A stretch of DNA of 64,000 nucleotides from Nannocystis pusilla (GTDB lineage: Bacteria > Myxococcota_A > Polyangia > Nannocystales > Nannocystaceae): NCBI RefSeq assembly GCF_026626665.1, contig NZ_JAPNKE010000002.1, positions 10,250,001 to 10,314,000 on the forward strand. The letters run 5' to 3'. Below the pieces are notes generated by a model. The model made no database searches. It worked only from the letters and a program-made list of their open reading frames with translations, and was not told the DNA's origin. The translations under genes and the position numbers were made by a program. Below are positions 17,919-26,377 of the stretch, piece by piece; position 1 is the first letter of the stretch; every line of letters starts with the position of its first letter.

Positions 17919-19345
17919 GTGCCAGCCTGCCGCGACGCGTCCGTGGGCGGTGACCTGGCACTTAGAACCTGTCCCGAAGGACCTGTCGCCGTCCTCGGCC
18001 TCGGCTTCGGCGACGAGGGCAAGGGCGCCGTCGTCGACGCGCTCGCCCGCGTGCGGGCCCGCGGGCGCCGGCCGCTGGTGACCCGCTTCAACGGCGGCCC
18101 GCAGGCGGCCCACCACGTCGTCACCGCCGCGGGGCGCGTCCACTGCTTCGCCCAGTTCGGCGCCGGCGCGCTCGCCGGGGCCCGCAGCTGCCTCGGCCGC
18201 TTCATGCTCGTCGAGCCGCTGGCGCTGGCCCGCGAGGCCGAGGCCTTGCAGGCGGCCGGCCTCGTCGATCCGTGGGCCGACCTCGTCGTCGATCGCCGCT
18301 GCGCCGTCGTCACCCCGTTCCACCGCTTGCTCGGCCGCATCGAGGAGCTGTCCCGAGGGACAGGTCGTCACGGCAGCTGCGGCCTCGGCGTCGGCCCGGC
18401 GTGGCGCGACGCTCACAACCCGCACGCGCCGTGCCTCCGCGTCGGCGCGCTCACCGGCGACCGCGCGGGCCTGGTCCGCGCGCTCCGGCAGATCCAGCTG
18501 CTCAAGCTCGACCGCGCCGAGCAGCTCGCCGAGGCCGCGCCGGCGCCCGCGATCGCCCCGCTCGTCGCCGAGCTCGCGCGCCCGGACCTCGCCGACGTCG
18601 TCGCCGACGCCTACCTCGCGATCGCCGCGCGCCTGCACGCGGACGAGGGCGAGCAGCTGCGCGCAGCCCTGCAGCGCGACCCCGCGGCCGTGATCTTCGA
18701 GGGCGCCCACGGCGCGCTGCTGGACGCCGACCGCGGCTTCTTCCCCTTCGTCACCCCGTCGCCGGTCTCCTTCGCCCAGGCCGAGGCGCTGTGCGCCGAG
18801 GTCCCGTCGGCGCCGCCGCTGCGCCGGCTCGGGGTGCTGCGCGCCCACGGCACGCGCCACGGCCCCGGTCCCTTCGTCGCCGAGGACCCGGCCCTCGATC
18901 TGCCCGAACCGCACAACCTCCCCGGTCCGTGGCAGGGCCCGATGCGCGTCGGCTGGTTCGACCTCGTCGCCGCCCGGCTCGGCCGGGCGATCGCCGGTCG
19001 CGTCGACGGCCTCGTCGTCACCCACCTCGATCGCCTCGCCGGTCGCCGGCAGATCTCCGTCTGCGACGCATGGATCGCGAAGGACGGCGCCCTCGTGCGC
19101 GATTTCGCCCCGGTCGAGGGCAGCCTCGAAGCCCGCGCCGAGGCCACCCACGCCCTGTTGCAGGCGCGTCCGCGGTGGCGCCGGCTGCCCGGCTGGAGCG
19201 GCCCTGACAGCCGGGAGCTCCGCGAATTCCTCGACTTCGTCGCCGTCGAAGTGGGCATCCCGATCGCCGCGACCGCCTGGGGCCGCGCGCGGACGACCAG
19301 CGAGGTTGGTCTGCATCCGCGGACGGCGACGAGGCCGGGAAGTGA
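17919..19345 (+). CDS. divergent adenylosuccinate-synthetase-like protein
   Basis: GTG starts at 17919 or 17943 are possible. PurA landmarks are recognisable in order: GFGDEGKG (P-loop-like, Asp32), FNGGPQAAHHV (for GGxNAGHT), GRHGSCGLGVG, FEGAHGALLDADRGFFPFVT (very close to PurA) and THLDRLAG. PurA joins IMP and aspartate using GTP in AMP synthesis. This copy is strongly diverged, so it may be a paralogue with another acceptor or nucleotide. The literal frame has no stop until 20234 and overruns the next gene. A one-base shift near 19305 gives a natural end (DGDEAGK, TGA at 19343-19345) just before the next start. Two repeat dyads lie within it, one at the very start. Confidence 0.7.
17968..17985. 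repeat. 18-bp dyad at the start of the PurA-like gene
   Basis: CCTGTCCCGAAGGACCTG, phase 14 bp between 17968 and 17982. It encodes the residues immediately before the GDEGKG loop. Confidence 0.7.
18347..18364. repeat. 18-bp dyad inside the PurA-like gene
   Basis: GCTGTCCCGAGGGACAGG has the near-perfect palindrome CTGTCCCGAGGGACAG. It encodes a loop before the GRHGSCG motif. Confidence 0.75.
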
Positions 19346-19353
19346 AGGGGAAC

Positions 19354-20966
19354 ATGAACAGTTTTTCATTCTCGAGAGTCGGTCAACTTATGAGTGGTTC
19401 TCGGTTTCGGTTCCTCTCGCTCGCCGCGATAGCCGTCGCGGCGCTCCTCGGCGGCTCCGGCTGCACCTACTACAGCGTCTATCCCCAGGCCCGGGACACC
19501 CGGGTCGAGACGATCGGCGGCTACGGCTACGGCACTGGCACTTGCGAGTCGGTGTGCGGCACCCGGTCCAGCGTGGTCGTCGGTTACGAGTCGTACGACA
19601 GCCAGCAGCTCGAGCTGGTCGAGTACACCCACCTGTCGACGATGCCCATCGACTCGTACCCGCGGGTCACCTGGGCCGGGCGGCCCTACTACAACATCGA
19701 GGGCCACCTCGTGTTCTTCAGCCCGGAGATGCACACGTGGGTCTACTACTGGACCCCGCCGACCGCGCTGATCTACGTGTGGAACGGGGCCTATCCGGCC
19801 CGCCAGTACAGCTGGGGCGACGGCTGCTACGGCGCAGGCTGGTACTGGGGCGGCGCGCGCACCGACGGCTTCCACAGCTACGCCGACACCAGCTATCGCC
19901 CGGTCCTGCCGGTGCCCGCGGGGCGTCCCGGCGTGCGCCCGTACCCGCGTCCTGGCGGCCGGCCCGTGCCGATCCCGCCGAGCCGCCCGTACCCGGACCG
20001 CCCGTACCCGGACTATCCGGACCCGGGCACGCGGCCGATGCCGGGCCCTGGCGGCCAGCCCGTGCCTCGACCTGTCCCTCCGGGCACCCGACCCGTGCCC
20101 GGCCCCGGCGGCCAGCCGGTCCCCGTCCCGCCGCCGGGCACGCGGCCGGTCCCGGGCCCCGGCGGCCAGCCGATCCCGGTCCCGCCTCCGGGCACGCGCC
20201 CCGTTCCCGGCCCCGGCGGCCAGCCGCTGCCTGACCGCCCGGACCGGCCCGATCCCACGGTGCCGCGCCCCGATCCGACCCAGCCCGGCGAGCGACCCGT
20301 GCCGGTCCCGCGGCCCGATCGGCCCGATCCCACGGTCCCGCGGCCCGACCCCGGCACGCGGCCCGATCCGACGCGCCCGGACCGGCCGATCCCGATCCCG
20401 CGGCCCGACCCCGGCACGCGGCCCGATCCGACGCGCCCGGACCGGCCGATCCCGATCCCGCGGCCCGACCCCGGCACGCGGCCCGATCCGACGCGCCCGG
20501 ACCGGCCGATCCCGATCCCGCGGCCCAACCCGGGCACGCGTCCCGACCCGACGGTCCCGGACCGGCCCGTGCCGATCCCGCGGCCCAGCCCGCGACCGGA
20601 GCCGCGGCCGGACCCCGGCCCGAGCACGCGTCCCGATCCGGCCCGCGGCCTGACCCCGGTCCGAGCACGCGGCCGACCCCGCGACCCTTCGAGCCCGGCT
20701 CGGGCCCCCGCCCCGAACGCCCGCAGCCCGAGTCGCGCCCGCGCCCCGAACCCCGCCCGCAGCCACGGCCCCAACCCGAGTCGCGCCCGCGGCCGCCCGA
20801 GTCGCGGCCCACGCCGATGCCCGAGTCGCGCCCGCGACCGACCCCGCGCCCGCCGGAGTCGCGGCCGACCCCGTCCCCGCGTCCCGAGGCGCGCCCGTCC
20901 CCGCGTCCGTCCTCGCCGCGCCCCTCGGCCACCCCGCGCCCGACCCCGCGCGCCGGCCGTCGCTAA
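19354..20966 (+). CDS. lipoprotein with long proline-rich repeat tail (frame interrupted near 20650)
   Basis: The ATG at 19354 follows GAAGGGG and gives a lipoprotein signal ending Gly-Gly-Ser-Gly-Cys. Residues about 40-190 are a Tyr/Trp/Gly-rich domain (for example WAGRPYYN, WVYYWTPP) like small outer-membrane-associated myxobacterial proteins. The rest is low complexity, with PGTRPVPGPGGQP repeats and then the 20-residue unit PDPGTRPDPTRPDRPIPIPR. After about 20650 the frame gives Arg-rich sequence; a one-base shift restores Pro/Arg/Glu-Ser repeats ending Ala-Gly-Arg-Arg at TAA 20964-20966. It may span the periplasm or sit on the surface. Function unknown. Confidence 0.68.
20071..20088. repeat. 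possible dyad of the 14-bp family in the proline-rich gene
   Basis: CCTGTCCCTCCGGGCACC keeps the 14-bp phase, but the surrounding repeat is C/G-rich, so chance is plausible. Confidence 0.35.
20341..20580. repeat. 60-bp perfect tandem repeat (three identical copies plus one diverged)
   Basis: Positions 20341-20400, 20401-20460 and 20461-20520 are identical, and 20521-20580 is a diverged fourth copy. Each encodes one 20-residue Pro-rich unit. Upstream (about 20040-20230), a related 54-bp unit is repeated about three times. Identity at third positions indicates very recent expansion. Confidence 0.95.
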
Positions 20967-21072
20967 CCCGACACCTCGACTGCGGCCGCCCGTGTCCTCA
21001 CGCGGCGGCCGTCGCCATTCCGGCGCCGTGACGGGTCCCTCTCCCGTGCCGAGATTCGGCACAACTTTCAGA

Positions 21073-21134
21073 CATGTCCATGAGAGCATGCCCTGAGAGA
21101 CATTATCGATCGACGATCTGTCCCAAAGAGCACG
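21073..21134. repeat. 14-bp repeat array upstream of ppk2
   Basis: Cores at 21073, 21087 and 21101 are spaced 14 bp. A further core at 21117 is offset by 2 bp and closes at CACG (21131). It lies between the end of the proline-rich gene and ppk2. Confidence 0.8.
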
Positions 21135-21219
21135 CCGAGCGGCGCTCGGCTCCGCCCCGCGCGGGGGCGGTCCTGCGGGCCGGGTGGACATTCGCCGACG
21201 ATCGCGCAAGAAACACTCC

Positions 21220-22023
21220 ATGGATCTCGACGACTACCGGGTGCGCGGCGCGGGTGGGGCCAAGCTCAGCGGGTACGAGCCCGACGACAACGGGGGCCTC
21301 GAGCGGTCCGAGGCCGAGGCCGAGCTGCCCGGGCTCCTCTCGCGCATGCAGGACCTGCAGGAGCGGCTGTACGCCGAGCGCAAGCGGTCGCTGCTGTTGA
21401 TCTTGCAGGGCCGGGACGCCAGCGGCAAGGACGGCACGATCAAGCACGTCGCCGGCGGTTTCAACCCGCTCGGCACCCACGTCATGGCGTTCAAGGCGCC
21501 GAACGAGCTCGAGCGGGCGCATGACTTCCTGTGGCGGATCCACCACCACGTCCCGCCGGTCGGCCAGGTCAGCATCTTCAACCGCTCGCACTACGAGGAC
21601 ATCCTGGTCCCGACGGTGGAGAAGCTGCTGCCGAAGCACGTCGTCGAGCCGCGCTACGATCACATCCGCCGCTTCGAGGAATTGCTGCACGACGCCGGCA
21701 CCTGCGTGCTCAAGTTCTTCCTCCACATCAGCAAGGACGAGCAGCGCAAGCGGCTGCAGGAGCGGCTCGACAGCCCCGACAAGCACTGGAAGTTCGACCC
21801 GCACGACCTCAAGGCGCGCGCCGAGTGGGACGAGTTCACCGCCGTGTACCAGCAGATCTTCGTCCGCACCTCGAGCGACGACGCGCCGTGGTACATCATC
21901 CCCGCCGACCGCAAGTGGTTCCGCAACTACCTGGTCGCCCGCATCGTCGTCCGCGAGCTCGAGCGCATGGACCTCGAGTACCCCAAGAGCCCGCCCGGCC
22001 TCGCCGGCACCACGATCGTCTGA
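21220..22023 (+). CDS. ppk2: polyphosphate kinase 2 (PPK2) family
   Basis: The ATG at 21220 gives 267 residues with no signal peptide. The Walker-A-like loop GRDASGKDGT (residues 64-73) is followed by IKHVAGGFNP, the fingerprint of PPK2 enzymes. FNRSHYEDILV (catalytic Asp and base), the HWKFDPHDLKAR block and PWYIIPADRKWFRN (nucleotide-binding lid) are all present in the usual order. PPK2 transfers phosphate between polyphosphate and nucleoside mono- or diphosphates in the cytoplasm. The start of the kinase core most resembles the class that accepts AMP as well as ADP, but the class call is inference. It is convergent with the CapA-like gene, with a 31-bp gap. Confidence 0.93.
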   Translation: MDLDDYRVRGAGGAKLSGYEPDDNGGLERSEAEAELPGLLSRMQDLQERLYAERKRSLLLILQGRDASGKDGTIKHVAGGFNPLGTHVMAFKAPNELERAHDFLWRIHHHVPPVGQVSIFNRSHYEDILVPTVEKLLPKHVVEPRYDHIRRFEELLHDAGTCVLKFFLHISKDEQRKRLQERLDSPDKHWKFDPHDLKARAEWDEFTAVYQQIFVRTSSDDAPWYIIPADRKWFRNYLVARIVVRELERMDLEYPKSPPGLAGTTIV

Positions 22024-22054
22024 CGGGCGGGCGCGCCAACGGGCGACGCCGCGA

Positions 22055-23569
22055 TCATTCGCGCCGCGGCTGGCACTGCGGCGTCACCTCGATCGGCTTG
22101 TCTGCGGCCAGCAGGTTGGCCGCGCCGAAGTTGGCGACGATGTGCGCGCGGCTGTCGGCCGGGCCGCCGACGCGGTCGATCGCCTCCGCGAAGAATTCAT
22201 CCCCCGTCTGGCGCACGTGGACCGGCACGTAGCCCGCGCCGGTGACGAACGCCGGCCCCTTCGCCGCCCGGCCCAGGCCGAAGTACAAAATCGCCGTCGA
22301 CCGCTTGGGCAGCTCGGGCTGGTGGCTGACGAAGTTGCCCAGCGAGTACGCCACCAGCACCTCGCGGCCGTCGGTGGTCGTCATCGACTCCCACGGCTGC
22401 AGCACGTGCGGGTGATTGCCGACGATCGCCGTCGCGCCCGCCTCGGCCCAGCGGCGGGCGAACTCCGTCTGCTGCTTGGTCGCGGTCGGCGCGTACTCCT
22501 TGCCCCAATGCGGCGTCACGATCACCGCGTCGATCCCCGGCGTCCGCGCCAGCGTGCGCACCGCGTCGGCCACCGCCGTGGGCGAGTCGAAGCAGCGCAG
22601 CACCTGGCCGGCCTCGTCGGCGATCATGTTCGTGTGCAGCGTGCAGGCCAGCCACGCCACCGTGAACGAGCCCGCCTTCGTCACCGCGTGCCACGGCCCG
22701 TCCTTGCCGCGCGCCCGCGTCCCCGTGTGCGGCAGCTTGGCCGCGTCGAGCGCCGCCAGCGTCTTGTCGACCCCGAGCGCCCCGCGGTCGAGCGCGTGGT
22801 TGTTCGCCGTCGACACCACGTCGATCCCGCTCGCGACCAGGTCGAGCGCCAGCGACGGGTGCACGTTGAAGCGCGGGTACGCCGTGTACACCTTGCGGTC
22901 GAACACCAGCCCCGGGTCCGTCACTTCCTCGCCCGAGCGCAGCACCCCGGCCGCCAGCGGCACCTCGAGGTTCGCGTACGCGAGGTCGGCCGCGGCCAGC
23001 AGGTCCTCGACGTTCTCCCACAGCACGCGGAACCGCTGCTTCGCCGAGGTCGCCTGGATCTGCAGCTCGTGGTGCAGCAGCAGGTCGCCGACCGCCGCCA
23101 CCACGATCCGCTCGCCCGGCTCGCACGCGCGCGCGAACGCCAGGTAGCCCGCCGGCATCGGCCGCGGCGAGGGCAGGGGAGCGCCCGCTCCGGCAACCCC
23201 TCGCGCACCTGTCGCATCAGACATGTCCTTCGCGCCATGACGATCCGGGGCCCCAGTCCCGTCGCTCCCATCGACTCCATGCGAGGGCCCGGACGACGGA
23301 TCGAGCGCGGCCGCGGGCTGGGCCGCCGCTGGCAGATCGGACATGTCCGATCGGTCCTGTCCGAGCGACCCGCGGGAAGGAGCTTCCTCCTGCTTCGCTT
23401 CGGCCCTCCCGCGCTCCTCTGGGGGCCGCCCCGCGCAGCCCGACGCCAGCGCCAGAATCAGCGCCCCCCGCAGCGCACCGGCCCGCGGTGCGCGACTCGC
23501 CTCCAGCGTGACAGAGCGGGGGCGCTCCGGAGCCCGTCCGGCGACTGCCGGCTCGCACCCGCTATACAT
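22055..23569 (-). CDS. CapA-like metallophosphatase lipoprotein
   Basis: The C-terminal 340 residues carry CapA/PgsA-family signatures: VAAVGDLLLHHE, YANLEVPL, STANNHALDRG, VTPHWGKEY and VGNHPHVLQPWE. These are the metal-binding Asp/Asn/His residues of calcineurin-fold phosphoesterases. Family members act in poly-gamma-glutamate capsule formation or are extracytoplasmic phosphatases. The N-terminal part holds a lipoprotein signal (Leu-Ala-Ser-Gly-Cys) and an Ala/Pro/Ser linker interrupted by repeat arrays. The ATG chosen (23569) itself lies in an array and leaves about 30 residues before the hydrophobic segment. The frame stays open to 23782, so the true start is uncertain. Confidence 0.78.
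   Translation of the reverse strand: MYSGCEPAVAGRAPERPRSVTLEASRAPRAGALRGALILALASGCAGRPPEERGRAEAKQEEAPSRGSLGQDRSDMSDLPAAAQPAAALDPSSGPSHGVDGSDGTGAPDRHGAKDMSDATGARGVAGAGAPLPSPRPMPAGYLAFARACEPGERIVVAAVGDLLLHHELQIQATSAKQRFRVLWENVEDLLAAADLAYANLEVPLAAGVLRSGEEVTDPGLVFDRKVYTAYPRFNVHPSLALDLVASGIDVVSTANNHALDRGALGVDKTLAALDAAKLPHTGTRARGKDGPWHAVTKAGSFTVAWLACTLHTNMIADEAGQVLRCFDSPTAVADAVRTLARTPGIDAVIVTPHWGKEYAPTATKQQTEFARRWAEAGATAIVGNHPHVLQPWESMTTTDGREVLVAYSLGNFVSHQPELPKRSTAILYFGLGRAAKGPAFVTGAGYVPVHVRQTGDEFFAEAIDRVGGPADSRAHIVANFGAANLLAADKPIEVTPQCQPRRE
23208..23249. repeat. 14-bp repeat array in the linker of the CapA-like gene
   Basis: Cores CCTG 23208, CATG 23222 and CATG 23236 are spaced 14 bp. The linker sequence is disordered, so the insertion is tolerated. 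Confidence 0.75.
23328..23369. repeat. 14-bp repeat array in the linker of the CapA-like gene
   Basis: Cores at 23328 (degenerate), 23342 and 23356. The central dyad CATGTCCGATCGGTCCTG has near-palindromic arms. Confidence 0.75.
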
Positions 23570-23598
23570 GCCCCGAGAGACATGTGCGAACGAGCCTC
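23567..23598. repeat. 14-bp repeat array at the presumed start of the CapA-like gene
   Basis: Cores at 23567 and 23581. The complement of CAT at 23567-23569 is the candidate ATG start. Confidence 0.8.
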
Positions 23599-23644
23599 CG
23601 GTCACCGGGGGCGGCGCCCCAGTCGGTTCGCCCCCCACGCCACA

Positions 23645-23676
23645 CATGTCCCGAGAGACATCTTCCAGCGAGCTCC
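23645..23676. repeat. 14-bp repeat array upstream of the CapA-like gene
   Basis: CATGTCCCGAGAGACATC: cores at 23645 and 23659. This is the fourth array within 470 bp. Confidence 0.8.
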
Positions 23677-24021
23677 CGGCCAACGTCGGGTCTCGCCGCC
23701 GGATCCTCCTCGTGCCGGGTCGCCCGAAGCACCGCACGAGCGACCTCATACCAGCTTTCGCCTCCGACCGTCCGCGCTGCACGAGCCCGCGCGCGATCTG
23801 CAGCCGCGCAGGAGCGCCGCGGCTCGCACCGACGCCGTCGGATGCAGCGCGAGGCCGAACCAGCCCGCATCACCGACTGCGAGTTCAGGGAGCCTTCCGC
23901 GTCCTGGCGCCGCGACGAGCGCCGGCGCTTCGCCCCGAAAACTCGCGCTGCCCCGCGCGCATGTGCTCGCTCGGCCGCGAATTCGCCTCCTCCGGCCGCT
24001 TCGCGTACACTGCCGCGACCC

Positions 24022-25794
24022 GTGAAGTCCGCCTCTCTCTGCGGTGCCCTCCTCGGCGGCCTCCTCGGGCTCGCCTGCGGCACCCCGCCGCCGGAGCTCG
24101 CCTCCCAGGCTCCGCCGCCGCCCGGCCCTGCGCGCTCGCAGGGGCCGGCCGAGCCCGTGGGCGACTGCCCGGCCACCGGCGTCGCGGTCGACCCCTTGCC
24201 GCGGACCCTCCCCGAGCACGAGCAGCTCGACTACTGGCTCGCGCGCACCGCCGCCGTCGCCGACCTCGATCGCCCGCTCTTCAGCGCCCAGGAGCTCGCC
24301 TCGCACAACGCCCGGATCGCCCGCCGCGACATCTTCGGCGCCAGCGCGCGCGCCGACCTGCTCGCCCCCGTCGATCCTGCGCGCCTCGCCGACGACCTCA
24401 ACACCCGCCTCGGTTACCTGCGCGGCAAGTTCGAGTCGGCCGCTTACGTCAACCCCGACGGCGCCGCCATGACGCCGCAGCAGATCGCCGCGCTCACGCC
24501 CGTCCTCGACGCCGGCGCCTTCGCCGAGCTGCCCGTCGAGGTGCGCGTCGCCCTCGACCTGATCCCGATCCGCTGCGCCCCCCAGCGCGAGCCCTACTAC
24601 ACCCCGACCCGCGACCTCGCCTTCGACCGCAACCTGTGCAGCATGGCCCGCGCGCAGGAGCCGGTGCAGATCCTCCGGCCCTGGGACGGCGGCCTCGCGC
24701 TCGCGCGCACGCCCTACGTCATGGGCTGGATCGACCTCGGCAGCGCCGCCCTGTCGCCGCCGATCGCCGCCGAGCACGTGCGCCGCTTCACGGGCGGCCC
24801 GTTCGTCCGCGCCGCCCGCGACTTCGATGTCCCCGAGGACATGTCCTCCGGGAAAGGTCCCCAAATCCATGTCCCATTCGCCAGCCTCCTGCCGACCGCC
24901 GCGGGCCGGAGCGAGGTCCTGCTGGCCGGCCCCGCCGGGGTCGTCGCGCGCCGCGTCGACCCTGCGCTCGTCTCCACCCCCGGGCGCCCGCTGACGCGCC
25001 GGGCCGTCCTGACCGAGGCCTTCTCCTTCCTGCACCGGCCGTACGGCTGGGGCGACTACGCCGGCGGCCGCGACTGCTCGCGCTTCCTCATGGACATGTT
25101 CGGCGGCCTCGGCCTCGTGCTCCCGCGGCACACCAGCGACCAGGCGCTGGCCGGCGCCGTCGAGGACCTCGCGCCCGACCTGCCGGAGGCCGAGCGGCTG
25201 CAGCGGATCGACGCTGCTCACCGGCGCGGCGTCGTCCTGCTGCACTTCCCCGGGCACATCATGCTCTACCTCGGGCGCGACGACGCCGGCACGGCCATGG
25301 CGATCCACTCCTTCGCCGAGTACCTGGTCCCGTGCTCCGGCCGTACCGACGGCGCCCCCGCGGGCGAGCGCGAGACCCTGCTCAAGGTCGACGGCGTCCA
25401 CGTCAGCGACCTCGAGCTCGGGCGCGGCACCTCGCGCGGCGCCTTCATCCAGCGGATCTCCAAGATCACCGTCCTCGTCCCGCCAGCCCCGGAGCCCCGC
25501 CCGTGGATTCCCGGCCCCCCGAAGATCCCGCCCTCCACGCCTTCCTCGACGACGTCGCCGACGTCGCCGCCGACGACCCTGCCGAGGCGCTGGAGCTGCT
25601 CGACGAGGCCAGCCCCGACTGGCACGACCACCCCGAGCTCCACTACTTCCGCGGCGACCTCGTGTGGACGCTCGAGGGCCCCGAGGCCGCCGAGCCGCAC
25701 TTCCGCCGCGCCCTCGAGCGCGAGCCGCGGTTCGCCGACGCCCACCACGCCCTCGCCCAGGTCCACGAGGCCAAGGACGAGCGGCCGGCGATGA
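24022..25794 (+). CDS. NlpC/P60-type cysteine peptidase, lipoprotein
   Basis: A GTG at 24022 gives a lipoprotein signal ending Leu-Gly-Leu-Ala-Cys. Residues about 60-310 include SH3-like targeting segments. The NlpC/P60 domain has the catalytic Cys352 in RDCSRF, the His412 in FPGHIMLYLG and an IHSF segment for the third polar residue. Such enzymes cut peptide cross-links of peptidoglycan in the periplasm. A 60-bp repeat array is embedded at 24826-24885. The literal frame overruns the next gene by about 290 bp and ends at 25794. A natural end near 25500, just before the GTG of the zincin gene, seems lost, perhaps through an indel. Confidence 0.78.
   Translation: MKSASLCGALLGGLLGLACGTPPPELASQAPPPPGPARSQGPAEPVGDCPATGVAVDPLPRTLPEHEQLDYWLARTAAVADLDRPLFSAQELASHNARIARRDIFGASARADLLAPVDPARLADDLNTRLGYLRGKFESAAYVNPDGAAMTPQQIAALTPVLDAGAFAELPVEVRVALDLIPIRCAPQREPYYTPTRDLAFDRNLCSMARAQEPVQILRPWDGGLALARTPYVMGWIDLGSAALSPPIAAEHVRRFTGGPFVRAARDFDVPEDMSSGKGPQIHVPFASLLPTAAGRSEVLLAGPAGVVARRVDPALVSTPGRPLTRRAVLTEAFSFLHRPYGWGDYAGGRDCSRFLMDMFGGLGLVLPRHTSDQALAGAVEDLAPDLPEAERLQRIDAAHRRGVVLLHFPGHIMLYLGRDDAGTAMAIHSFAEYLVPCSGRTDGAPAGERETLLKVDGVHVSDLELGRGTSRGAFIQRISKITVLVPPAPEPRPWIPGPPKIPPSTPSSTTSPTSPPTTLPRRWSCSTRPAPTGTTTPSSTTSAATSCGRSRAPRPPSRTSAAPSSASRGSPTPTTPSPRSTRPRTSGRR
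24826..24885. repeat. 14-bp repeat array inside the NlpC/P60 gene
   Basis: Cores at 24826, 24840, 24854, 24868 and 24882. Four periods plus 4 bp equals 60 bp, exactly 20 codons, in the loop before the peptidase domain. Confidence 0.88.
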
Positions 25795-26222
25795 TCCGCC
25801 ACTACCTCGAGGTCCTGAAGCTCGACGCTCACGACGACATCGGCGCCGGCATCGGCACCAAGGAAGACCAGCGCTTCATCGCCGGCGTCGCCGAGGCTGT
25901 GCTCGAGCACCTGCCCGAAGAGTTCAAGGGGCGCCTCGGCAACGTCCCGGTGGTGCTCGAGGCCCGGCCGGCCAAGTACCTCGTGCAGGACGGCTTCGAC
26001 CCGCGCGCCCTGGGCCTGTTCGAGGGCCCCGATCACTTCCATCAGCGGGGCATCGAGGCCGCGGCGGCGCCGAGCCGGATCGTCCTTTATTACGCCAACC
26101 TCCTGGCCATGTTCGCCGACGAGGACGAGCTGCGCGAGCAGGTCGAGGTCACGATCCTCCACGAGATCGGCCACTATTTCGGCCTCGACGAGGACGACAT
26201 GCAGCGCCTGGGTCTCGACTGA
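25503..26222 (+). CDS. zincin-like metallopeptidase with TPR-type N-terminus
   Basis: A GTG at 25503 gives 239 residues with no signal peptide. Residues about 20-110 are helical with TPR-like spacing (YFRGDLVWTLEGPEAAEPHF, then FADAHHALAQVHEAK). The C-terminal half ends with VEVTILHEIGHYFGLDEDDM, in which His220-Glu-x-x-His224 and the following acidic residues match the small cytoplasmic zincin family (PF06262-like). The substrate is unknown. It overlaps the literal end of the upstream peptidase gene, so the two are probably cotranscribed. Confidence 0.8.
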   Translation: MDSRPPEDPALHAFLDDVADVAADDPAEALELLDEASPDWHDHPELHYFRGDLVWTLEGPEAAEPHFRRALEREPRFADAHHALAQVHEAKDERPAMIRHYLEVLKLDAHDDIGAGIGTKEDQRFIAGVAEAVLEHLPEEFKGRLGNVPVVLEARPAKYLVQDGFDPRALGLFEGPDHFHQRGIEAAAAPSRIVLYYANLLAMFADEDELREQVEVTILHEIGHYFGLDEDDMQRLGLD

Positions 26223-26377
26223 CCCACCCCCCGTCGCCCGAGGAGCCGCTGCGGTCGTCGCTGCGGTCGTCGCTGCGGTGCCTGCGCGGACTCGCGCCCG
26301 TCGCCCCCTGAGCCCGCGTGCGCGGCGCTTGGGCGCGGGTGAGCGGCGGGGTATCGTGCGAACGTCGGAGGTCCCGC

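Noticed and set aside
17919..19345. PurZ (diaminopurine pathway of phages)
   Set aside because: The catalytic Asp of GDEGKG is retained and no phage gene is near; PurZ identity is not supported.
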